Of a DNA stretch of 64,000 nucleotides, positions 1 to 7,164 are shown one piece after another. Source of the stretch: JAFAYN01 sp963733105 (GTDB lineage Bacteria; Gemmatimonadota; Gemmatimonadetes; Longimicrobiales; Longimicrobiaceae); assembly GCA_963733105.1 (NCBI GenBank), contig CAVTCB010000007.1, forward strand, positions 124,001 through 188,000. Reading direction: 5' to 3'. The notes below the pieces were generated by a model. The model was not told where the DNA came from. It saw only the letters and a program-made list of their open reading frames with translations, and searched no databases. Position 1 is the first letter of the stretch. Each line of letters begins with the position of its first letter. Both the position numbers and the translations under genes were made by a program.

Positions 1-351
1 CGGGAGCAGCGCCGCGAACGCCTCCTCCTGCTCGGGGGTCCCGGCGCGGTCCACCGCCCGGCGCAGCGCGGCGGCTCCGCGCAGGAGCTGGTCCACCTCC
101 CCGGGGGACGGCGGCGCGCCGCGCTTGAGGACGCCCTCCACCGAGTGGACGAAGTCCTGGATGGCGCGCATCCCCAGCATCCCCGCGTTCCCCTTGAGCG
201 TGTGCAGCCCGCGCAGGAGGACGGCGCGCTCCTCCTCCGGGACGGCCTCGCCCCGCTCCATGGCGGCGAGCGCGGCGTCCAGGCGCGCGAGCGGGTCGCG
301 GGCCTCGTCGCGGAAGTCGTCCAGCAGCTCGGACAGGTCGAACTCGGCCAA
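1..351 (-). CDS. Hpt-domain protein, N-terminus only (CheA-type or hybrid histidine kinase), runs off left edge
   Basis: Reading the minus strand from a TTG at 351-349, preceded by GGGAGAG, gives an open frame to the window edge. It encodes LAEFDLSELLDDFRDEA followed by the phosphotransfer motif LHTLKGNAGMLG at about residues 46-57, where the His is the expected phospho-acceptor. This is the classic helical Hpt domain that opens CheA-like kinases. Only about 117 residues lie in the window, so dimerisation and kinase domains cannot be seen and a stand-alone Hpt protein cannot be excluded. The start choice rests on the ribosome binding site and on the domain beginning there. Confidence 0.75.
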   Translation of the reverse strand, partial: MAEFDLSELLDDFRDEARDPLARLDAALAAMERGEAVPEEERAVLLRGLHTLKGNAGMLGMRAIQDFVHSVEGVLKRGAPPSPGEVDQLLRGAAALRRAVDRAGTPEQEEAFAALLP

Positions 352-496
352 CGCTCTCTCCCAGGGTGGGCGCGCGGACGGGGCGCGTCCACCTGCTGGC
401 ATATTGGGGGCCACGCCCCGCCGCGCCCTTGTGCGGCGGCCGGCGGCGCGGGATCTTGCGACCGTTCCCTCCACGTCACCCCGGCCCCGCCCGTCC

Positions 497-1855
497 ATGC
501 CGCGCATCCGCTTCCCGCACCCGCTGACGCTCCTGGTGGGCTTCATCGCCCTGGCCGCGGCGCTCTCCTGGGTGCTCCCCGCGGGGGAGTTCCAGCGCCG
601 CGACGACCCGCTGACGGGACGCAGCGTGGTGGTCCCGGGGACGTTCCACCGGGTGGAGCCCGCGCCGGTGGGCCCGTTCGAGGCGCTGGTGGCGATCCCG
701 AAGGGGATGGCGGAGGCGGCGGACGTGATCTTCGTGGTGTTCCTGGTGGGGGCGGCGTTCACGGTGCTGGACCGCACGGGGACGCTGCGGCGGGGGACCG
801 ACCGGCTGGTGGGGAGGCTGGAGGGGCGGACGCTGGTGGTGATCCCGGTGGTGTGCGTGCTGGCGGCGCTGGGCGGCGTCATGATCAACATGCAGGAGGA
901 ATTCATCGCGCTCGTCCCCGCCCTGCTGATCCTGACGCGCCGCATGGGGTTCGACCCGCTGGTGGGGGTCTCCATGACGCTGGGGTCGGCGGCGGTGGGG
1001 TCGGCGTTCTCCCCCATCAACCCCTTCCAGGTGGGGATCGCGCAGAAGCTGGCGCAGCTCCCCCTCCTCTCGGGGGCCCCGTTCCGCGTGGTCTTCCTGG
1101 TGCTGGCGCTGGCGCTCTGGATCGCGGCGACGATGCGCTACGCGGTGCGCAACCGGGTGGAGCCGGAAGCGGCGGAGGCCGGCGTGGAGCCGGAGCGCGC
1201 CGAGGAGCCGCGGGCGGGGCGGGACGCGGCGATCCTCCTCCTGGTGCTGGCGACGTTCGCGGTCTACGTGTACGGGATCCTGCGCCTGGAGTGGGCCTTC
1301 AACGAGATGGCGGGGCTGTTCTTCGCGATGGGGATCGTGGTGGGGCTGCTGGGGGGGCTGCGCCCGGGAGGGACGGTGGACGCCTACGTGGAGGGGTTCC
1401 GGGAGATGGCCTTCGCGGGGCTCCTGATCGGCTTCGCGCGCGCCATCTTCGTGGTGCTGCAGGAGGGGCGGATCGTGGACACCATCGTGCACGGCCTGGT
1501 GACGCCGATCCAGGGGCTCCCGCTGGCGCTGTCGGCGCTGGGGATGATGGGGGTGCACGCGCTGATCCACTTCCCCGTTCCCAGCGTGAGCGGCCAGGCG
1601 GTGCTGACCATGCCGGTGCTGGTCCCCGCGTCGGACCTGCTGGGGCTGTCGCGCCAGGTGACGGTGCTGGCCTACCAGTACGGCGCGGGGCTCACGGAGC
1701 TGATCGCCCCCACCAACGGCGCGCTGATGGCGATCCTGATCGCGGCGGGGGTGCGCTACGAGCGGTGGCTCCGCTTCGTGCTCCCGCTCTTCGCGGCGCT
1801 GTTCGCGCTGGGCGCGGTAGCCGTGATGGTGGGGATCGCGACGGGGCTGAGGTGA
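497..1855 (+). CDS. YfcC/DcuC-like integral membrane carrier (putative basic amino acid or C4-dicarboxylate transporter)
   Basis: The 452-residue protein is almost entirely hydrophobic, with about 11-12 predicted membrane segments. It has features of the YfcC family within the DcuC/ArsB-like carriers: an N-terminal helix ending LSWVLPAGEF, the segment GGVMINMQEEFIALVPALL, and the conserved SPINPFQVGIAQ and GLTELIAPTNGALMAIL stretches. Family members are annotated as arginine/ornithine-type antiporters or dicarboxylate carriers; the substrate cannot be read from sequence. The frame is open upstream to 125, but that extension is low-complexity and antisense to the Hpt gene, so the ATG at 497 just before the first membrane helix was chosen. 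No strong Shine-Dalgarno is visible. Length fits the family (450-500). Confidence 0.85.
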   Translation: MPRIRFPHPLTLLVGFIALAAALSWVLPAGEFQRRDDPLTGRSVVVPGTFHRVEPAPVGPFEALVAIPKGMAEAADVIFVVFLVGAAFTVLDRTGTLRRGTDRLVGRLEGRTLVVIPVVCVLAALGGVMINMQEEFIALVPALLILTRRMGFDPLVGVSMTLGSAAVGSAFSPINPFQVGIAQKLAQLPLLSGAPFRVVFLVLALALWIAATMRYAVRNRVEPEAAEAGVEPERAEEPRAGRDAAILLLVLATFAVYVYGILRLEWAFNEMAGLFFAMGIVVGLLGGLRPGGTVDAYVEGFREMAFAGLLIGFARAIFVVLQEGRIVDTIVHGLVTPIQGLPLALSALGMMGVHALIHFPVPSVSGQAVLTMPVLVPASDLLGLSRQVTVLAYQYGAGLTELIAPTNGALMAILIAAGVRYERWLRFVLPLFAALFALGAVAVMVGIATGLR

Positions 1856-1863
1856 GACGGTGC

Positions 1864-2250
1864 CTACCAGATCCGGGGTACGGCGTAGGCGTCGAGCGTG
1901 GAGTCGGCACTCACGAGCGACGCTCCCTCGACCAGTGCCTGGGCGACGAGCAGGCGGTCGAAAGGGTCGCGGTGATGGAAAGGGAGGGAGATCAGCGCCC
2001 TGAGGTGCTCGGGGCTGACAGGTAGGTAGTCCACTGCGTTCGCACGAAGCTGTCCCGGAATCAGCTGCGGGTACGGTACGGTCAAGCTGAGCTTTCCTAT
2101 GCTCACCTTGATGGCGATCTCCCAAGCGCTCGCGGCACTGAAGAGACGTGTATTAGCGGGATCCTCAATCACGGAACGGGCCTGCACACTCAACCGGTCG
2201 CTCCCGCTCACGAACCAGAGCAGGGCGTGCGTGTCGAGGAGCAGCTTCAC
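1864..2250 (-). CDS. vapC: VapC-type PIN-domain ribonuclease toxin
   Basis: The 128-residue protein is a complete PIN domain. It starts LLLDTHALLWF (first acidic residue Asp6), continues with ASAWEIAIK (second acidic residue Glu), and ends with HHRDPFDRLLVAQA and LVSADSTLDAY, which supply the last metal-binding Asp residues. VapC toxins are Mg2+-dependent RNases that cleave tRNA or rRNA when not bound by antitoxin. Its ATG overlaps the stop of the upstream antitoxin by 4 nt, the usual antitoxin-first arrangement. The gene converges on the carrier gene with only 8 nt between stop codons and no terminator in between. Confidence 0.92.
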   Translation of the reverse strand: MKLLLDTHALLWFVSGSDRLSVQARSVIEDPANTRLFSAASAWEIAIKVSIGKLSLTVPYPQLIPGQLRANAVDYLPVSPEHLRALISLPFHHRDPFDRLLVAQALVEGASLVSADSTLDAYAVPRIW

Positions 2251-2471
2251 CGCTCGTACGCGGAGAAGTCGTCGAGCGGCGCGTCGAAGTCGTCGCTCAT
2301 GGTGAACATCCCGCGGGCGCTACCGAAGCGGGGACGGCCCTGCGGCTCGACCGGAACCAGCCGGACGGCGGTACCGTCCTCCTGGGCAATCACCACTTCC
2401 TCGCCTGCCGCGGCGTCGCGCATCAGCTCCGCGAGTCGGCCCTGTGCCTCGTCCACGTTCAGCGTGTACAT
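2247..2471 (-). CDS. Phd/YefM-like antitoxin of the VapC toxin
   Basis: This 74-residue protein begins MYTLNVDEAQGRLAELM, the beta-strand and helix typical of Phd/YefM antitoxins, followed by AAAGEEVVIAQEDGTAVRLVPV. The C-terminal half (FTMSDDFDAPLDDFSAYER) is acidic and probably forms the extended toxin-binding segment. The start at 2471 has GGAGAG 5 nt upstream. A longer reading to 2699 lacks family similarity in its extra 76 residues. The N-terminal half is expected to bind the operator and repress the vapBC promoter, as in other Phd-type antitoxins. Confidence 0.88.
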   Translation of the reverse strand: MYTLNVDEAQGRLAELMRDAAAGEEVVIAQEDGTAVRLVPVEPQGRPRFGSARGMFTMSDDFDAPLDDFSAYER

Positions 2472-2490
2472 CGGTCTCTCCGGAATGAGG

Positions 2491-2512
2491 GAGTGTACGC
2501 GTGAATATACTC
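2491..2512 (-). promoter_or_regulatory. Probable vapBC promoter and overlapping operator
   Basis: On the minus strand a TATATT box (2509-2504) lies about 33 nt upstream of the antitoxin ATG, inside an imperfect inverted repeat (GAGTGTA ... TATACTC). A weak TTGGCA lies upstream at a spacing of about 19. A dyad over the -10 box would fit antitoxin autoregulation. The assignment is by eye only. Confidence 0.35.
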
Positions 2513-2695
2513 TCGTCTTCGTGTTCCGTGCCAACAAGGCATGGTGGCGGCGTACCAGATCGTCATGTCGCGCTCGCCGGTCGCGTGGCGGGATGGTGTG
2601 GAGGCGACGGAGCTGAGGTGATGAGGGGGTGCCTTCCGACTTTTTTACAGAAGGATGAGGACACCGAGGATGAGGTTTGATGTCAATCAGGACCC

Positions 2696-2935
2696 TCACC
2701 GGTCGTACTTCTCCATCAGGTACCTGTGGTAGTCTTCCCGGTCGATCTTTCCCCTCCCGGCACCGAGGAGACGTCGAACGGTCGGAGGAAGCTCCCGTTC
2801 CTCCTCCGAGATCGGAAGCCGCATGAGCAGATCGCTCACCACCTGGGAGAGGCTGGTGGAGTGCTGCTCGCTGTATCGTTCTCCACGTTCAACCGCACGC
2901 GGGTCCAGGGAAAGGGTCTTGGTGACTTTGGCCAT
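2696..2935 (-). CDS. Ribbon-helix-helix/DUF6364-like antitoxin, apparently without a partner toxin
   Basis: The 79-residue protein opens MAKVTKTLSLDPRAVERGERYSE, a short basic beta-strand followed by two helices, which is the ribbon-helix-helix fold of DUF6364-type antitoxins. The rest is charged and likely flexible. The ATG at 2935 has GGAGGAG 5 nt upstream, which decides the start over a longer frame to 2986. Downstream lie 224 bp with no toxin gene before the VapB gene, and upstream is a divergent LuxR-type gene. It therefore looks like an orphan antitoxin whose PIN or RelE partner has been lost. The perfect palindrome at 2968-2981 is its likely operator. Confidence 0.75.
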   Translation of the reverse strand: MAKVTKTLSLDPRAVERGERYSEQHSTSLSQVVSDLLMRLPISEEERELPPTVRRLLGAGRGKIDREDYHRYLMEKYDR

Positions 2936-2967
2936 GTTCTCCTCCAATGCGTATGGTGCGATACTGG

Positions 2968-2981
2968 ACAATGCGCATTGT
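2968..2981. promoter_or_regulatory. 14-bp perfect palindrome, probable operator between divergent genes
   Basis: ACAATGCGCATTGT is a perfect palindrome in the interval between the antitoxin gene and the LuxR-type gene. A CAATGCG half-site recurs at 2944-2950, close to the antitoxin ATG. Ribbon-helix-helix antitoxins bind such short palindromes, so autoregulation is the simplest reading; control of the divergent LuxR gene is also possible. Confidence 0.55.
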
Positions 2982-3057
2982 GTCATCCGGCATCAACCGT
3001 GATGGCGAGGATCGCGACCCTGATGACAACGACCCGCACCGTGATGACATCGGTCGC

Positions 3058-3525
3058 GTGAAAAAGATCATCCTGCTGTACGGCCTGCTGGGCGGCGTGC
3101 TGATCGCCGGCCTCAAGCTCGTCGAGTACCGGTTCCTCGTCGTGGAGCACTCGATCGAGATCTACGGCGGCATCGTCGCGCTGCTCTTCTCCCTGCTCGG
3201 CATCTGGCTGGGGCTCAGGCTCACGCGCAAGCGGGAGACCGTGGTCGTGCGCGAGGTGCCCGTGGAGGTGCCCGTAGTGCCGGTCCGCGTGACGGAGCCG
3301 TTCGCCGCCGACCCGGCGCGCGCGCGGGAGCTGGGGATCACGCCGCGCGAGCTGGAGATCCTCCGGGAGATCGCGGCGGGGCTCAGCAACCGCGAGATCG
3401 CCGCCCGGCTGTTCGTGAGCGAGAACACGGTGAAGACGCACTCCAGCCGCCTGTTCGAGAAGCTGGGCGCGAAGCGCCGGACGCAGGCCGTGCAGAGGGC
3501 GAAGGAGGCGGGGCTGATCGCCTGA
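3058..3525 (+). CDS. Membrane-anchored LuxR-family HTH regulator
   Basis: From GTG 3058 the 155-residue protein starts with two membrane segments (about residues 3-20 and 30-50), then a Val-rich linker, and ends in a LuxR/GerE helix-turn-helix from about residue 92 (LGITPRELEILREIAAGLSNREIA, then VSENTVKTHSSRLFEKLGAKRRTQAV). No receiver domain is present. Such membrane-tethered LuxR proteins occur next to DUF4199 genes in Gemmatimonadota and Bacteroidota, as here. The frame is open to ATG 2947, but that would run through the operator with a low-complexity Asp-rich peptide, so GTG was chosen; no clear Shine-Dalgarno supports either. Confidence 0.75.
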   Translation: MKKIILLYGLLGGVLIAGLKLVEYRFLVVEHSIEIYGGIVALLFSLLGIWLGLRLTRKRETVVVREVPVEVPVVPVRVTEPFAADPARARELGITPRELEILREIAAGLSNREIAARLFVSENTVKTHSSRLFEKLGAKRRTQAVQRAKEAGLIA

Positions 3526-3530
3526 ACGGG

Positions 3531-3559
3531 TGATTCCCGGCCGCGCGGGCCGGAATCAT
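3531..3559 (+). terminator. GC-rich hairpin after the LuxR-type gene
   Basis: An inverted repeat TGATTCCCGGCC / GGCCGGAATCA with a short CGCG loop follows the stop codon by 5 nt, with one unpaired base. The downstream tract is ATCCTTTCGG, so U-richness is weak. It may attenuate rather than fully stop transcription into the DUF4199 gene. Confidence 0.5.
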
Positions 3560-3650
3560 CCTTTCGGGTGACGCGGATTCCGGCCGCGGCGGCTAACCTG
3601 GCGACGTGACGAACGCCCCCCCTTCCATCCGCATCCAGGAGACACGATCG

Positions 3651-4199
3651 ATGAAGAGAACCGTCTGGACCTTCGGGCTGATCTCGGGCGCCATCCTTTC
3701 GGCGATGATGCTGCTGACGATGCCGTTCGTGATGGACGGCGGCCACGAGCACGGCATGGCCATCGGCTACACGACGATGGTCCTGGCGTTCCTGCTGGTC
3801 TTCTTCGGCGTCCGCTCCTACCGCGACAACGTGGCCGGCGGCACCGTGGGCTTCGGCCGCGCGCTCACGGTGGGGCTGCTGATCGTCGTGGTGGCGTCCT
3901 CCTGCTACGTCGCCACCTGGGAGCTCCTCTACTTCAAGCTCGCTCCCGACTACGCGACCAAGGTGCAGGCGTACATGGTGGAGCAGGCGAAGGCGGAGGG
4001 CGGGAGCCCCGAGGAGATCCGGAAGAAGGTGGCCGAGATGGAGGAGTTCATGGAGATGTACCGGAACCCCGCCGTCAACGTCGCGTTCACCTTCCTGGAG
4101 CCGCTCCCGGTGGGGCTGGTGTTCGCGCTCGTCTCGGCGGGGGTCCTGAGCCGCAGGAGGCGGCAGGCGCAGGGGGGGCTGACCGCGGCGGCGGGGTGA
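3651..4199 (+). CDS. DUF4199 family membrane protein
   Basis: This 182-residue protein has four predicted membrane helices: residues 5-27, 38-52, 68-90 and, near the C-terminus, about 147-168. A charged amphipathic region (VQAYMVEQAKAEGGSPEEIRKKVAEMEEFMEMY) sits between helices 3 and 4. This order and the short KRTVWTFGLISGAI start match DUF4199, a family of unknown function. The start at 3651 has AGGAGA 9 nt upstream. The gene follows the LuxR-type regulator and probably forms a small membrane-stress or signalling pair with it; that function is inference from position only. Confidence 0.8.
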   Translation: MKRTVWTFGLISGAILSAMMLLTMPFVMDGGHEHGMAIGYTTMVLAFLLVFFGVRSYRDNVAGGTVGFGRALTVGLLIVVVASSCYVATWELLYFKLAPDYATKVQAYMVEQAKAEGGSPEEIRKKVAEMEEFMEMYRNPAVNVAFTFLEPLPVGLVFALVSAGVLSRRRRQAQGGLTAAAG

Positions 4200-4280
4200 A
4201 GCGGGCGGTGTCACGCCGGCGGGGTCCCGTCCCGTCCTCGCTGTGGACGGTCAACCACTGACATACAAGACAGGGCCGGG

Positions 4281-4331
4281 GGAGCGATCCCCCGGCCCCT
4301 CCCCCGCGAGGGGGGAGGGGTGCACGACAAC
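4281..4331. repeat. GC-rich hairpin module (CCCCTCCCCC type), tail of structured repeat copy A
   Basis: A C-run/G-run inverted repeat (GGCCCCTCCCCC ... GGGGGGAGGGG) followed by GCACGACAACTACAG. The same module recurs at 42442-42478, 49366-49410 and 52610-52660, and inside the NRPS at 14518-14565. It can fold as a very stable stem and may act as a bidirectional terminator between the convergent DUF4199 and TonB-receptor genes. Confidence 0.7.
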
Positions 4332-4353
4332 TACAGAACCACAGGCATAGCAA

Positions 4354-4495
4354 GCAGTTGCGTGAGGGATGCGAGCCCGAAGGGGCGAGACCCCGGGGGT
4401 AGTTTCCCGGGGGCTCGACTCCGTTGGGAACGGTCGTATCGTTCCCTACGGAGCCGCAGCCCGACCCCCGCGCCAGCGGGGGACACGCCCGAACC
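4354..4495 (-). repeat. Structured intergenic repeat, copy A (minus orientation, 3' of the TonB receptor gene)
   Basis: This copy starts 6 nt after the stop codon of the minus-strand TonB receptor and matches copies at 42291 and 52451. It contains four hairpins in order: CCCCCGC/GCGGGGG; a composite stem CTCCGT + GGGAACG closing loop GTCGTAT (4419-4453 in plus coordinates); a CCCCGGG/CCCGGGG stem; and GCCC-CTTC-GGGC. No open reading frame is conserved. It behaves like a 3' UTR element. Confidence 0.85.
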
Positions 4496-4501
4496 CTGAG
4501 G

Positions 4502-6986
4502 TCAGGGAATCCCCGGCTCCTCCATCTCCGGCTGCTCCGCAGGACGCTGCTGACGAACGCGCGGCTGCTGGCCGAAGCTCCACGAGAAGGTCAGGAACAC
4601 CCCCCGCGCCCCCATCCTCCGCTCGCTCTCCTGGAAGAGCCGGTCGTCCTCGGTGAGCGAGTAGAACTTCATGGTGTTGAACGGGTCCACCACGCGCAGC
4701 GTGAGGCTGGCCCGGTCGTCCAGGAGCTGCTGCCGGAGCGCCAGGTTGAACATGGAGCGCCCGGAGATCCGCCCCTGCTCGGTGCGCATCGGCGCCCGGT
4801 ACATCAGGAAGCCCTGCACGTCCAGGTCGTCCGTGAGGCGATAGGTGGCGTTGGTGCGCGCGGACCACCCGAAGGCGTTGCTGGACAGGTCGGACCCCAC
4901 GTTGGTGGCGTCGGTCACCTGCTTGAAGAAGCTGAAGCCGCCGAAGCCGGTCAGGCGCCCCAGCCGCACGGAGCCGTTCAGGTCGGTGCCGTACGACTCG
5001 CTGGTGGCGGCGTTCTGGAAGGTGCTGGTGGCCACGCCCTGGTCGTCGACGGTGGTGATGCGCCGCACGGCGTCGGTGGTGTGGCGGTAGAACGGGGTCA
5101 CCTGGAAGGTCCCCAGCTCGCCGGACTGCTGGTAGCCCAGCTCGAAGGCGTCGGTGTACTCGGGCTCCAGGTACGGGTTGCCGCGCGACACGTTGAGGGC
5201 GTCCTCGCGGCGGACGAAGGGGTTGAGCTGCCGCGAGCGCGGGCGCTCCACGCGCCGGGAGTAGCTGGCCTTGAGCTGGCGCGTGTCGTCCAGGTTGTAG
5301 GCGGCCAGGGCGCTCGGGAAGAGGCTGGAGTACGAGTTGTCGAACGTCTCGCCGGTGGTGGTGAGGTCGAACTGGGTGGACGCCCGCTCCACGCGGAGGC
5401 CGCCCTGCAGGTCGAACCGGCCGGCGGTGCCGCTCACCACGCCGTAGGCGGCGTGCACCCGCTCGTCGTAGGCGAACTCGTTGCTCCGGTCCAGGTCGGG
5501 GAGGTAGGCGTTCTGCTCGTAGGAGAAGAGCGCGGCGTCGAAGTCGTTGTCGAGCCGGCGCAGCGTCCCCTTGTAGCCGGTCTCCAGGCGCACCCTCTCG
5601 CCCAGCGGGCGGGTGTAGTCGGCCTGGAGGGTCCAGTTGGCGTTCCGCTCGTCGGTCCCCTCGGTCTCCAGGAGGGGGCGGTCGTCGGCGGCGGCCCCGT
5701 CCAGGAGCAGGGTCTGCCGGGTGAAGCGGGTGAAGTCGTCGTCGGCGGAGCGGTCGAAGCGCAGCTCGGCGGAGAACTCGTTCTCGCGGGGCCGCACGGT
5801 GTGCCGGTACGCGAGGGTGGCGTCGAGGGAGAGGTCGTCGTCGCTCCCCTCGGTGAGCTGGGTGTAGCGCCCGGTGAGCCCGCGGGTGGCGTCCAGCTCG
5901 CGGTAGAAGGCGCCGTTGTCGCGGTCGGAGCCGCGGCTGCTGAACACCAGGTTGCTGGAAAGGACGTCGCGCTGCCCCAGCCGGTAGTCGGCGCTGGCGT
6001 TGAGGGTGTGCGACAGGGGAGAGAAGTCGCCCCGGGTGTCCTGCTCCAGGAAGGTGGTGGGGGTGAGGAAGCGGTTCTCCCGGAAGAGGGTTCCGGTGAC
6101 GCTCCGGTTGTCGCGCATGAAGCCGTAGTTGGCGTACAGGGTGAGCGGCCCGCCCTGGTAGCCCAGGTTCCCGGAGAGGTTGACCTGCCCGGTGGTGCCG
6201 CCGCCCACGTTGATCCCGCCGCTGGTCCCCAGGTCGGTGTTCTGCTTCATGACCACGTTGACGATCCCGGCCATCCCCTCGGGGTCGAACTTGGCGGAGG
6301 GGTTGGGGATGACCTCCACGCGGTCCACCATGTTGGCGGGGAGCTGCTGGAGGAAGGCCCCGAGCTGCTCGCCGCGCATGGGGGAGGGGCGGCCGTTGAT
6401 CTGCACGACGACGTTCTCGTTGCCGCGCAGGCTCACCTTGCCGTCGATGTCCACCTCCACTGCGGGGACGTTGCGCAGGGCGTCCACGGCGGAGCCGCCG
6501 GCGGCGGCGGGCATGTCGCGGAGCGAGTAGGTGTTGCGGTCGGGGGCGAGGGTGGCCTGGCTCCGCTCGGCGGTGACCGGTGAGCCCCTCGATCTGGAGC
6601 ACCCCGGCGGCGAGCCGGATCTCCCCGACGTCCACCTGCGCGGCGGCGGGGGTGATGGCGGCGGGCCGGGTGGCGGGCTGGTGCCCGAGGGCGCTGGCCC
6701 GCACCACGTAGCGCCCGGGTCGCAGCCCCTCGATGCGGAAGGCGCCGTCGGCGCCGGTGAGGGCGCCGGCCACGAGGGTGGTGCCGTCGGCGGCGCGGAC
6801 CTCGACGGAGGCGGAGCGGACGGGCTGCCCGGTCGTGGCGCTCAGGACGGTGCCGCGGACCAGGCCGGCCCCCTGCGGGACGGCGCCCGCGGGGCGCCCG
6901 CCCTGGGGCGGTGTGCGCTGTGCCCACGCGGCGCCCTGGGGGGCCGCGGCGGCGAGGACGAGAAGGACTGCGACTGCGTTTCTCAT
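4502..6986 (-). CDS. TonB-dependent outer membrane receptor with carboxypeptidase-regulatory-like N-terminus; frameshifted
   Basis: The gene opens at ATG 6986 with signal peptide RNAVAVLLVLAAAAPQGAAWAQ, then a CarboxypepD_reg-like beta-sandwich (LVRGTVLSATTGQPVRSASV to GEIRLAAGVLQIEGL). At about 6577-6580 an extra G/C in ACCGGT throws the frame. The other frame then carries the plug (DALRNVPAVEVDIDGKVSLR, VVQINGRPSPMRG, NPSAKFDPEGMAGIVNVVMK) and a full beta-barrel (OMP_b-brl_3 type) to 4502. Removing one base would give LTVTAERSQATLAPDRNTYS, the expected junction. A free-standing start at 6514 would lack the signal peptide. These receptors import siderophores, peptides or glycans using TonB/ExbBD energy. 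The break may be a sequencing error. Confidence 0.88.
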
Positions 6987-7095
6987 GCTGTATGTCGACG
7001 TCGTTCGGATGGTCGGGACGTTACCGCTCCCCACCTAGACAGCCGAGTGGTGCAAAACGTTGGGACAGGGTTGGGGCCCATCCCTTCCGAACGAC

Positions 7096-7126
7096 GGCGG
7101 GGGCGCCCCGTCGGAGCGCCCCCGCC
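7096..7126 (-). terminator. GC-rich hairpin downstream of the ATPase gene
   Basis: An 11-bp perfect stem (GGCGGGGGCGC / GCGCCCCCGCC) with a 9-nt loop lies 39 nt beyond the stop codon of the minus-strand ATPase gene and before the TonB receptor gene. No clear U-tract follows, so termination is inferred from stem strength and position. Confidence 0.55.
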
Positions 7127-7164
7127 TGCCTGTCGGTGTTCGTTCCGGACGACGCTGCCGTCCG

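Noticed and set aside
2472..2699. Longer form of the VapB-like antitoxin (150 residues)
   Set aside because: The extra residues show no antitoxin features, and a good ribosome binding site supports the start at 2471.
4369..4656. Small open frames in the structured repeats
   Set aside because: They are not conserved between copies, which instead conserve stems; the peptides are Arg/Pro-rich.
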